Below are positions 26,260-38,108 of a stretch of 64,000 bases of DNA, one piece after another. Source of the DNA: Linyphia triangularis (Eukaryota; Arthropoda; Arachnida; Araneae; Linyphiidae); NCBI GenBank assembly GCA_963978545.1, contig OZ021726.1, positions 32,522,459 to 32,586,458 of the forward strand. Reading direction: 5' to 3'. Numbering within the stretch: the stretch's first letter is position 1; every line of letters starts with the position of its first letter. The position numbers and the translations under genes were made by a program. The notes beneath the pieces are model-generated. The model was given only the letters and a program-made list of their open reading frames with translations, was not told the origin of the DNA and searched no databases.

Positions 26260-26770
26260 GTTTAATTGTATTTCTTTATACTTATTTTCAACGCAGATAC
26301 AAAAATATCCACAAGGCAACAATTTTTCCCATGCATAAACTACCATCTACAGTACTTTACAAAACTTCTTCGTTGATGCGTATGAGATTCCCCTAAACGC
26401 ATTATACCTTGAAATCATAATGTTGCACCCTTTCGCGACACTACTATTAATCCATGACTCCAATGCACTTTTAAAGACACTCCATGCCACAACAGATTTC
26501 TCTTCACTTCATGCCCATAACCAAAAGTACTTTTAAGCGTAATAGCCCTCCAAAGATATGGCACTATTAAAAATGTCCCATCTTACAAACGACTCTTCTG
26601 AAAGAGTCACTGACGATGCTCTCAAGACGATTTTGTTGAGGGTGAAACTTTTTTGAAATGGCCACCCCCTTCTTTTATATGTGTAGTCGGAGAGAAAGAG
26701 GGGATGGATGTAATGTGGGAATCGTGAGGGGATTGTTAATAAAGTCATCACGAATTTTGATATTTCTTAT
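26260..26770. promoter_or_regulatory. Candidate regulatory patch
   Basis: A mixed-base patch in AT-rich DNA with words such as CCAAAGATATGG, CTATTAAAAATG (MEF2-like) and GTTAATAAAGTCATCA. On the minus strand it also holds TATAAAAG near 26680. No coding frame is supported. The call is based on composition and a few motif words only. Confidence 0.18.
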
Positions 26771-28059
26771 GATAGCAAGAAGGGCTTTAATAGTGTCTTA
26801 GAAAGAGCCTGGACACTGTTGAAATGCGTAATTCAATTCGTATAGCTTTTTAATTGAAAATGATGAAAAAAAGAAATGACTATGTAATGATGTAAAACAT
26901 ATTTGATAACGCATTTAAGAAGCAATTTAGATTACGAAACTTTAACGAAAATTTCAATTTCTGGAACTTTTTTGCTACGAGAATAAAAAACTAAACGATT
27001 TAAAATATGTAAATTATGTTAAAGCTTTTTAACTTTCTACAGGAATTAAAGAACCTTTGCTATTTGATTATATAAATGAATAAGATATTAAAAGTTAAAC
27101 ATTTATTAAACTTTAACACATACATATATCTAAAGTAGGTTTTTATATTCTCGCTTTTATGTCACCCATTTAAACTTTTACTTTGCATAATATAACTATT
27201 TCTAAAGGTATCTATATTGTTGTTTTATGACCCAGGCAACACATTTATGCCACCTACTTTAATGCTATAAAGAGGGTCGACTGAATTTAGTTTGGTAGTT
27301 TAGTAGAACATTTTTTGAAACAGTGGATTGTTTTACATAAGAACATAAGAGTTGAAGCATAGAATAAACTGCGTGTATTCTCCTCAACTTTTGTTGCTTA
27401 GGATTTTATATTAAACACAATTAATGTTTTTTTGTAAAATTTGATGTTGAAATTCTCATGTTGAGTTTTTCTCTTTTTGAAAAGATTATTAAATTATAGA
27501 TAACAATAATTGCAGTATGTCACTATTTCATCAATATAAATGTTCTTGGTTTCTTACTGTATACATTATCGTGAAGTCAATTGTTTAGAATTAGAAATGT
27601 AAAATAAAGAATTGTGGTTGTTAAATTCAGTCAACTGTATAACTTATCAATAATTTTAAAAAAAAAAAAAAAAAAGTCAGGATGCGTCTTCAACAGATCT
27701 TAAATAATAAATACTGGTTAGACACCAAAGTACTATAACTAAAAGTTTTAAGTGTTCAAGTCAGAATTTACGATTAGTACGTTTCGCACGCTGATCAGGC
27801 GCTCCAGTACTATCAATCACTTCGAGACCTTTCAGCATTAAATGTTTTATTAACTTTACAAATTAAAAATAACATTTAAAAAATTGTTTCTTTCAACAAT
27901 GACAAACTCTTTCACTTAGCTAAATTTGTTTGTAGCAATGCCTCTAAAAACATATTTCCAATCCCACTCTAACTAAAGCATAACTACAATTCGCAAAACA
28001 TCCATAAAATTCTTTCTGCCGCTAATATTTTTCAACTACAAATGGCGTATTTTCGTTTC

Positions 28060-28500
28060 CTGTCTTACTGTAAAGGGTGTGTTGGAGCAAAGCAAAGGCG
28101 TGGTCCCAATGCTTCTTTGGACAATACAGCACGAATAGCGGATTATACAGCCTAATTAAGACCAAAAATTACAACGATCGGGAAATGTTTTTTTAAATTT
28201 TGTTTCGTCTCGGTGTGTCGAAACTTCCAGAACTTGGATGCTGCTTTCGAAGCTGATAATCAGGACCATTTGTCATTTTCAGCTGATTCAAGTGCAGGAG
28301 ATGTCCCATTAATATGCATGCGGTGGGGTGTTGTAGGAAACAACTATTGTTGAAAAGATGGGCTTATTATAGTCGTCTTATCTTCTGGTGCTGGTGTGTC
28401 GCTATGAATTTGCAGTGAAAATTTAATGACGGGGCTTTATGAGAGATCATTATATAGCAATGGTGGAGGGTTTGAGTGATGAAAGTGCTTATGTTGCTTT
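28060..28500. promoter_or_regulatory. Candidate regulatory patch
   Basis: A CpG-bearing, mixed-base stretch containing GGATTATACAGCCTAATTAAGA (bicoid-type and TAATTA cores) around 28138-28160 and ATTAATATGCATGCGG near 28310. No convincing coding frame was seen. It could be an enhancer or a decayed element. Confidence 0.2.
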
Positions 28501-28978
28501 GGTGGTGTTTTTGCAGAATACCGATTGATTAGATAATGAAAAAGTTATCAGATGGTGTATTTTTAAAATTAACTAAAGAAAGTTATAAAATTAGGATTTT
28601 ATTTAATAAACACTTCTAAAATCAAAGAGTAAATTTAGAAAACTACTACCTTATAGGTTAATATTCGCGGTCATCCAATTTGGCCAATATCCTTATTTTG
28701 TAGATCACTTCTTTATATAACTTCATATTGTTTTACATTCCGAGATCCTTGAATTCCAAAAGATGTGCCAATGAAATTTTTTTATAATTCAAAAACAGTA
28801 AAATTTTTATTTCCAAAATAAAAAAATTACATATTTTTTTATTTGATAATTTTCAAAACTTACTTGAAAAATTATGAAGACATTGCGTTAGTACATTACA
28901 CATTTAAACTGGTAAGATTATTTAAAAAATATATATATAGTATTGGCATGGATACATGCAATAACTGTTTTCGCAAAA

Positions 28979-29275
28979 AATTATCTGATGGTGTGAGTAA
29001 CAAGTTATTGCATATCCCATTTCAATGAAAGCTCTTTGTATAGTTTTCTGTTTTAACAAAATTCTCGGCAGTTTTTTACATTTATATTTTCGATGCAGTT
29101 CTTCAATTGGAATGATTTTTTACCCAAAAATTATCTAGTGGAGTGTATAAGAAATTATTGCTTGGTCTATTTGAATGGAAGCTCTTTGTATTCTTTCTGT
29201 TTTAATAAACTTGTCAAAAGTGTTTTTAAATAGATTTATATTTTTGATTCAGTTATCCAATTAGAATTATCTCAC
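28979..29275. repeat. 150-bp tandem duplication, two diverged units
   Basis: ATTATCTGATGGTGTG (from 28979) and ATTATCTAGTGGAGTG (from 29129) start units about 150 bp long. Both units share GAA-GAAAGCTCTTTGTAT-type, TTCTGTTTTAA and TTATATTTT-GAT-CAGTT blocks in the same order. A third, weaker unit may precede the first. No coding frame is shared. Confidence 0.75.
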
Positions 29276-32200
29276 ATAAATACATTTCCATCACAAAACA
29301 AATATTAAAAAAAAAAAAAAAAAAAAATCTTGAATCTTTGATTTTTTTTTAATACAATTCACACTATATCCTTAATTATATATTTCCTTAACTACTTGTT
29401 TCATAATAATATTTGTAATGAATGACTTAAAAAGGGAAACACGCCATGAATAGAAAAGTTATGATAGAGCTGTAATCCAGTTTGGAATCATACTAAATTA
29501 AAGCGAAATAAATGTTACTATGATATCCCAATTCAGCACATTTCATTAAATTGTGGGGCAAAAAATATCTTTTATTATGAAATGGCTTATAATATCAGGG
29601 ACTTTAAGTGATTAGCATTTACTTATTTATAAAATTTCATAATTGTTAAACATAAAACAATGGCAGTTTTTTCCAAACGTTAGTTATTAGTCAAAGAATT
29701 TATTCTAATTTAATGTTTATTTTTAAAAGTAAATTGTTTTTGATAGTATTAGTTTAAATTTACTTCTAATACGAAATTAAAAAAAAAAAATATTGAAGAG
29801 TTAAATTTAGTAAACATTTTCTAATCGATATGCAAATATGAATTAACTATGAGTTTAGAAACATTAATATGCATAATATCTTCAGATAAATTCTTAGTTA
29901 ATTACATTTTCAGCAAAAACAAAAGCAACTTTTGAATAATCATAAAATTTGATACAACCATTAAAAATTTGTGTTTTCTTTCTATACAGGAAAGCGTCTC
30001 CAACTGTCTAATGAAACAAAGTTTAGGAAGAATAACTTACGAAAGTAACCGTAATTTCTCAATAAAATGTTTGCATGAATTCATGAAATAGTATTATGGT
30101 ACTGCTTATTTTTCACTTAAGAAATTTTTTATCAAAAAGTGATGAGGAAATATATATTCCACTCCTAAACGCAAAAGTGGCCAGAATATTCTAGAAACTA
30201 TTTTCTCTTTTCAAGAAATTCTTTCTTAAACGTATTATAATAGCTAAAGTAAGTATAAAGACATTGCATAAATGCATAATTTATAGCCATTTTTACCACC
30301 TGTTCAGAAAGTTTTGATTCAAAATCTCCAACTTATTTTGAATAGGAATAAAGCTTTTGGTATATTTAACATAAAAAACTATATTTGGATATTTACCCCT
30401 AAAAACTGAATATACGATTGAACAAAACCGAATATACCTTAACTTCAAACTCTTAGACATCAAAACATAATGCGATTCCAAAAGCATAAACTGATATAGT
30501 TTGGATAGGTACAATCAGGAAAGTGAGGGAGATAAGCTACATATCACTAAAAACTATTTATTTCATTTAAAACCAGGCCTTCTCAATAAAAAGCAATTAT
30601 GAATATATGATATCAAGAGTTTCAATATTGTCTCCTTATTAAGAAGTGTATCCTTATTAAGTGTTAAGCAGTGTCAGAATGATGAATGACAAATATTTTG
30701 CTAAAACTATCGCCAACCTTTCTAGTTGGGTTAATATTTTGCTAATAAGCATAGGATTTTTTCCCAAATGCCATCAAACCTTATCCGTTTGTAGCTCAGA
30801 ATTGATAAATTTAATACTGTAAATAGAATTTAATATTATACTGTCATTTCAAAAGTTATTACGTGTAATCAGAAAGTGAATGGTGTGTAGAAGTGACATT
30901 TTGGGGACAGTTACATTTTGACTTGGGTTCAGCTATCTATCAGCGATTATTTATTTTTAAAAAAAATAATTTAAGAAATATCATTACATATTTAATACGG
31001 CAGGTAGATTATACAAATATAAGCCTAATAACTTTGACACAGTTGATAGCAAATCTTTATTATTGGGATGATTTAGATGCACATCAAAAAAGAATATTTT
31101 CAGTATTGCAGTGATTACAAAATAATTTTAAAACCTGTTAAATATCAATTACATTTTTCTCACTAAGAATAAGTATTAATATAAAAATCTTGAAAAATGT
31201 AAAAATAAAATACTACAAAACTTAATTCTATCAATATTAAACATAAGAGTATCAGTCAGAAAAAGTGAGTATTTTAATATGTACTTTTATTGTAAAGAAC
31301 TTTTTATTGATGAGGAATTTAATAATACTAAAAATAATAGAGAATGTATCGCACTAGTAGAATTTATTGTTAGTTATAATGAATTTAATTAAGTTAACGT
31401 TCAATGTTTTGAAGAATTAACTTCTGTAAAATTAGTGAAATAAGAACAGTTTTGGAACTTTGCACGTACAAAACTAGTCGTGTTTTTTAAGACAAAAAAA
31501 TCCTACCTAAATTTTTGAATTTTTCTTTCTTTTGATATCAAAACAAATATACGCCAAAAAATTAAAAAATTAGCTTGAAGAAAACATGAAGTATTTCTAA
31601 TTATATCACCATACTATAGTGATTTGAAATTGCTTGACCATTTAACTTGGTCAATATTTTTAAATATTTATTTTTCTTATTTACATTTAATTCCTTTCGT
31701 ATACAAATATGTTAATAAAATCCATTTAATTCTGCCTTTTAGATCAAGTATATCTCTATTTTACGTGAATTTTGAAATATATTTAAAATATTTATTTAAG
31801 AAATAATTTGGAAAAAAAAACTATGTAAAGTTTGATTTATCAAGAGAAATTGGAAAGTGGCTGAATTAACTTCACCGGTCATACTACTTAAAATTGGCCC
31901 TGTCCGAAAGTTCAAATTCTAAAGTAAAAACTAATATTTTTTAAACTTTATTTCTAACTTTAAAAAAAAAAAAAAAATGCTGAAAGAATATTACATTTTT
32001 TTAATTTTAAGAAGGAGACTGAACTAGCTATCTCGTTTTTTTTTTATGTTCCAAATTTTACCATTACTATGATACTTAAAATTAGAAACAAAATAACAGT
32101 ATTGCCAACATTTACCATAAATTGAATTGTGAATATAAAAACAATTTTTTTATAAATTTTTTTTTAGTTCACTTATGGCTAACGAAATTTCGTTGCATTC

Positions 32201-35200
32201 ACACCTCTGTTCTCATTAAACCTTATTTAATGTATTCATACTGTTTGGAAAAAAACTTCATGAAAAGCGATTCAAGTTTGCACTAAATTTCATTATATGT
32301 GTTTTTAAAAAAATGCCTGCCATTTTATTCTTATTATTATAACTAACATTATTAAACTGTGTTCAGGAATTTTTTTAAACCTTCAGCATGTAATGAAAAC
32401 ATTTCGATGGTGAACACATGTTATAAACTAAACTGTATTTGAACTGAATTGTTTGGAAATACTGAAAATTATCCGATTTCAATTGATTTTTTCCCATTAT
32501 TTAAACTTATTGATAAATTCAGTTGGTATATTTCCCTCTCATTATGTTTTAATTGGAGATTGCTATCTTACGCGAATATGCGTTTAAGGTTGTATGAATA
32601 AAAGTTTGAATATACAGGAGGATTCAAGTTTAAAAAAACTGTGAAAAAAGAACACCTCGATAGAATGACCTGAAGTTCGACCTGAATATACAGGAAGAAA
32701 GGGGAAATGATATTAAAAAAACTATTTTTAACTTGATTTTTCTTATACAATGTCATTTTTTTAATTTCTTATACAGTGCTGCATTATTTCTTTTTCCATT
32801 GCACAAATCCAGGACAAACTTCAGGTAATTCTGACAAGTGGCCTTTTTTTTTTTTTTTTTTACAGAATTTTGAAAACTGAACTTTATCTATAATCACCCC
32901 GGGGTTTAAATAAAACAATTATTAATAACTTTGATTTACCGAGTCAAATAAAATTGAAGTATGCAAATATATTTGGATTTTTAATCAGTAATTAATGCAA
33001 TGCGTTTGTTTCCTTGCTAATTTTAATGTATATTAAGCACGAATGCTTAAAATATGAGATAAAATTAGTTTCATTAGTGATAGTAAAGCGCCTTTGATGA
33101 AAGCTACAACTTTAATAATAAAATTAAGTAAACTGTGTTTGGCATTACTGCTATTTTGCGTAATTATAAAATAAATTTAAACTTAGCAAAAGTCTCTTTT
33201 TCAATTCATATGTCTAGTAGAAATTATTCTTTTCAATAACCTGTCCATAACCAATCTTCATCAATTTCGAAGAGGCATCATTTTACAAACACTGTCCTAG
33301 TGGTAATTTTGTCGATGATTGTTAATGTTTATTCTGTTTGCTACTGAGACACTTCTATCATATACATTGCTTCTAATAAATAAGACTCAGTAACTATACA
33401 TTAATTAATTAGTTTTTTTTAAAGCATACGTATTGAAATTTTAAGTACGGGTATTCAGCTAGTTTTAGATAAAATAATTGCATCTTGAGCAATCGAGCAT
33501 AGCAAGTAGTCTTCGTACATTGTATTGTGGTAGCAATTAATCATTCTCCATAGTTTTAAAAGAGTAATTAACCGTTAAATGAAATCCTTCTATTCGTCTA
33601 AAGTATTTAATTAGTTTCATTATACCTAGCTCGTGTAAACAAGCGGCCGGAATTTGAACTATTCTACTTCGTTTCAATTTCCTCATTAAAAGTTTGAAAC
33701 TGCATTGTCAGGGAGATTTTAAAGTTTCCTATTCGACAATTCAGACGCATGAATTATGAATGATTGAATCCATTACATTGTACCTTTCAGAACAGGGATA
33801 TCACTTTGTTGCAATTTCAAGTTGAAATGCGCAGGTTTATAAAGAGTATTTTAGAAACAATTTTCAAAATAATACGTTGGGATATAGAGTTTTTGTTTTA
33901 AAATTGAAAAGAAAAGAATGCATTACACATATTTATGGGTTATTTAATCAATACCATATTATTTTTTTTTAACTTGAATGTTAGTTTATCTCTATTTTCA
34001 AAGTTAATACAAATTTAAAGTAATATGATTTGCTCTTAAATTTATACCTCATCAAATTAAAAAAAATAAATTAGTAAAAAAAATCAATGGAAAGCCCTTA
34101 CACAATTATAAATTGTTCATGTTTATGAAAAAAAAATTTGCTGATTACTTTCCTTAAATACATTCTTCTACACAATCTTTCAAGTGTAAGATTTTTGTAC
34201 TAGAATTCAATCGACCGAGTAACCAAATAGTAGACAAATTTGGTTAATAAATGCTTCAGACATATTTTCAAAATTTTATGGCTTCAGTTCTTCCTAAATT
34301 ATTGTCTTAGTTAATGAAAGTTTATAAATAAGTATAAGTGAATAAATTTAAAGATATTAATAATGAAAATGTGCCTGATGAATTAAAATGTAATAAAAAA
34401 CTCATAATTTGCAGTGAGTTTATCATCTGCTTCAAAATAATTACCAATTTGAGATATTTTTATTTATGTATATAAAAACTAACTAATGAACTAATGTGAC
34501 GCATTTGAACAAAATTTAATAACAAATTCTTGTTAGACATGTTTAAATTACTAACTCAGATTTATATCATTACTTAAATAAACTCGAACTTGATCATTAA
34601 GACTGAAACCTTAATCAATCCTAAATATAATAATACCATAAAAATATAATTAATTAAAACTTTTAATAAACTTCTGACAAATGTAAGAATATTGAATTAA
34701 TCCTAAATTTATATTATTCAGAATATGCAGTCTTGTTAATTTTGTTCAAACTAGACCTATTCTGAACAAATATCTCTATATCAGTCCTAAAATCATACAA
34801 TGCAATAGAAATTCTTTGTAATACGCCTACATGAAAATTTCGTACAAAAGACTTTTCATGTACACTTCAAAAGTAATGGAGTGCCCAGAATGGAATCAGA
34901 AGAAATATGAAAATGTACACGAGCTACTTTTGTGAGCTACATTTACATTTAGAACAGTGCAGGACAAAAGTCAATACGTAGTATATTAAGTTTGATAATT
35001 GTGGTTTTGAAATATTATCTTTTGGTTGAACATGAAGTATAATGTTCCTTTGTTAGATATTGCTTTGTGGTAACTATATATAACTAGTCTTTCACATTTA
35101 TTTTTAAGTATATCGATATTTACGTAGAGAAGTCTATAGCAGATATGAATACTTGAATACCTTCTTTTGTGTTTAACATTTATTAAAAAATTTATTTTTA

Positions 35201-35261
35201 AAATTAAGTTTGTTAAATTATTTTTTTTTAAAAATGTATACATGTTTTTCATTTAAATTTA
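29276..35261. other. AT-rich spacer
   Basis: No gene or recognisable element. It contains A or T runs near 29307-29328 and 32845-32860 and a 10-bp hairpin TACATGAAAA/TTTTCATGTA (34828-34837 with 34853-34862). A GC-richer patch lies at about 33230-33800. The frame at 30893-31114 starts at GTG and resembles no family. Confidence 0.5.
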
Positions 35262-35846
35262 TTAAGGGGAGTTGGTACCCTCTATACCGGTAATGTTAAT
35301 TTGGCCTATTTCATGTGCCTTTTTCTCAAAAAGTAATTGACATAGAAACCTAATTTTTTGCATTGCATTTAATAGAAACTTGTTATTTGACTGAAGTTAG
35401 CTTTGATTGTAATTTCATTTACTTTATTTCGAAATAAATTTTTGTGAAAGTCACTCAAATTTGTTAAAAATCACAAGTTTTTTTGTTGTTGAAATAAGAA
35501 AAAACAAAAAATGTTTTTAAAATATCAACAAAATCTCACTTCAGTATATAGAGATGAATAAAAGGAATATGTATTAAAATATTTAAGAAGATAGTTTGTG
35601 CATTTTCTGAGAAAAAGGTTAATGTATAATGAAAAATGTAGTTTTGAGGAAAACGCATTTTAAAGAAAACTTTATTTATACAAATAGTTACCAATTTTGT
35701 CTTCAAAAAATTATTAAAAATACTTCTAGTTGAGGTATTATTACAAACGAGGTATCCTTTTAAAGAGGAGAATTTAAATTTTGATAAAAAAATTAATAAA
35801 CACAAAATTGATTATTTATAAATTTTAGGGTACTAACTCCCCTTAA
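35262..35846. mobile_element. TTAA-flanked MITE, 577 bp between duplications
   Basis: TTAA at 35262-35265 and 35843-35846 flank ends GGGGAGTTGGTACCCT and, on the opposite strand, GGGGAGTTAGTACCCT (16 bp, one mismatch). The interior is AT-rich, with no conserved frame. TTAA duplications suggest mobilisation by a piggyBac-like transposase. The terminal sequence differs from that of the element at 4570, so this is a different family. The minus-strand frame at 35536-35805 lies wholly inside and has no transposase features. Confidence 0.85.
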
Positions 35847-36549
35847 TGCCGTAATTATGTGCATACTTATCTTAAATTTTGATAAGAAAAGAAGAATATT
35901 TATAATAAAACTAACAATAAACCAATATTATTTCTATATGCTGAGCAAATATCTGATGTTCCCAAAAGTAATGAATCGTAAAATTTAGAAATTGAAAATA
36001 CTATTGTCACTAGTTTTCTTTATACTTATTAATTTATATTTTTACATTAAAACATGGTTACTTTAATCCTTCACGATAAGGAAATTTCTTAAAGTTGCTG
36101 AATCCTTGCACATAAAAATGAAATATAAATTTTTTTAATTAATTAAAAATATATTTTGTCAATTTTTATCGCTATGAATAATTAATTCGAAAGAAAGAGC
36201 TAATTTAGTGCATCGTATATACGAAAGGAAATTTATAATTCAGGCAATCATAAAAGAGATTTAAGCATAAGTATATTATAAGTTATCACTTTTACCTATT
36301 CAATTTAATTAGGTAAAAGTTAACTTGCAGAAAGTAATTTGTTATACTTTAATCTCTTTAAATGAAATATGAAACTAAAATGTATTTTTTAACAAAATTA
36401 TTCTGGTTGCTTTAGATTGAGATAGTTCAAAAGTAAATACTTGTGAAAAGAAGTTTAAAAGTTTAAATTTGCTATTTGTTTCAAAACAGTTTTATGTTCT
36501 TGCCACTTGTTAAATACACAATTATTACTCTTTCATTATTTGAAACCAC

Positions 36550-36582
<33 letters not shown>

Positions 36583-37603
36583 GAAAATGAAACTGCATGA
36601 AGTATTTCAAATTGTATTCATACTTTTTATCTATTTTACCTTGAAATTCTTTCTACTATTTAAACTACTAAAAAAATAAAAAAAATAACTTAAAGTACAT
36701 TAAATTTGCTTAGTATGTTCTCCAACAAGCTAGCAAGAAAAACCACGAATGCTTTTTTTATATACAATATTTTATGAGGTGCAAACTTTTTTCATTAACT
36801 TTTTTTAAGAATAAAAATAAAAAATAGCACAAATTCTTGTCTCGTATAGTAATGTGTGCCATTTTAAAAATTGATCTTCTTTCCCATAAAATATTAACCG
36901 TGGCAAAAAATAAACTCCAAGACAAATATTTTCAGACATTGAATGATATTAAAAATATAACGAAACACGATACAATTTTCAAAGGACCCAATACTTCTGA
37001 ATTAAAAGTAGGTATTTTATTATTGGAAATAAAATTAGACATATTGGATCTAATTTTTTTAGTAATACTCCATCTAAAAAATTCTGTAAAAATTATGAGT
37101 ACTGTTTCCAAATAGCTGTTCCAACTTCTTACTATCCTAGAATAAAGGCGTTTATGTACTCTTGAAGTCCGAAACAAAATTGTACTAATCCTTATGAGTG
37201 GTATGAAATATATATTGTTTCTTAAAATAGCATTTTTGAAGTGCAGTTGTCAATATTCTTTGTTGTTAGAAGTATTTTTAAGTTAGTAGCTATTATAGTG
37301 TGCGTTATTCTAAATTCATCATCCTCATATGTTTAATATAGTTATGAATAAAATTAAATTTTATTTCTGTCTCTGATTCCATAGTTAAACGCTAATAAAA
37401 ATAATATTTCTCGCATTATTGAAGTGTCTTTTAATCAAGTGGATGCATTGGAAGTATTGAATATTAATTAATGTTGTAAACTTAGAAATAAAAGAAGGTA
37501 ATTATACAGTTTTTGTTAGAATACATTTAATAATGCGTAAAATGTTAATAGATTTAACAAGAAATAGTAAAAAAAAATGTTGAGACTGATAAAATTTATT
37601 TTT

Positions 37604-37634
<31 letters not shown>

Positions 37635-37716
37635 TTGATATTAGAACGTTAAATAAAGTTTGGAGATAAGGTTGAATTAAGCAAGATTCGATATATTTGT
37701 TAAGTATGACTGGGGA
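35847..37716. other. AT-rich spacer
   Basis: No gene is recognisable. Contents are an 11-bp hairpin ACTTTTACCTA/TAGGTAAAAGT (36288-36298 with 36310-36320), a 29-base A run (36550-36578) and a 24-base A run (37611-37634). Frames at 36476-36679 and 36837-37115 look like chance; the first spans the A run and the second opens with TTG. Confidence 0.5.
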
Positions 37717-38108
37717 TAAATTGAGGACTAGAAGTGGAAAACGACCTAAAAGTACCTAAAAAGTCGAAAATCATTTTTTTACGGAAAAATGTCCTTAAGA
37801 CTAAGCGAAATGAAGAGAGAACACCCAAAAAAGCGAACTCCAGTAGTAATAGTTCAAAAATTTGTCGAAAGATCACGCTGGTTGCATGTTCCATGTGAAG
37901 TGAAGTGGAGAACGTAATAAGTGCTATAAAAACAACAATAATATTACGTAGGTATTCAAGAACTAAACTTAAAGAAGTTAGGCTGTGAACCCGAAGGAGT
38001 GAAATGGAGAAGCCCTAAGTAGCAAATGCGAGTCTTTAATTTTTCGGCTCTCGTGACATTTTTTCTTTTTTGGAATTAGGTCGTTTTCCATTTCTAGTCC
38101 TCAATTTA
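37717..38108. mobile_element. MITE with 31-bp terminal inverted repeats at TA
   Basis: The left arm AATTGAGGACTAGAAGTGGA continues to 37749. The right arm (38076-38106) is its reverse complement with a single mismatch (G versus A at the fourteenth base shown). A TA dinucleotide flanks each end (37717-37718 and 38107-38108), the signature of Tc1/mariner-type insertion. The 330-bp interior shows no transposase. Minus-strand frames at 37700-37894 and 38036-38242 are incidental. Confidence 0.82.

Larger units (their letters stand above)
20506..28978. other. Long spacer with scattered patches
   Basis: No gene is recognisable. Notable contents are the 36-base A run (21741-21776), an (AT)n tract near 25420-25450 and a 17-base A run near 27659. 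GC-richer patches lie at about 22540-22880, 23540-24000, 26260-26770 and 28060-28500. The overlapping frames on both strands at 23729-24222 have low-complexity stretches and no family features. AT-rich DNA fills the rest. Confidence 0.45.

Noticed and set aside
26600..26690. TATA-box promoter on the minus strand (TATAAAAG near 26680)
   Set aside because: The nearest initiator-like TCAGT is about 68 bp downstream, too far for a standard core promoter.
30893..31114. 73-codon frame ending YYWDDLDAHQKRIFSVLQ
   Set aside because: Starts at GTG. The C-terminal part looks protein-like, but frames of this size are common here and nothing matches a known family.
36837..37115. 93-codon frame
   Set aside because: Opens at TTG, is rich in Ile, Leu and Lys and has no recognisable motif; it overlaps a similar frame on the other strand.
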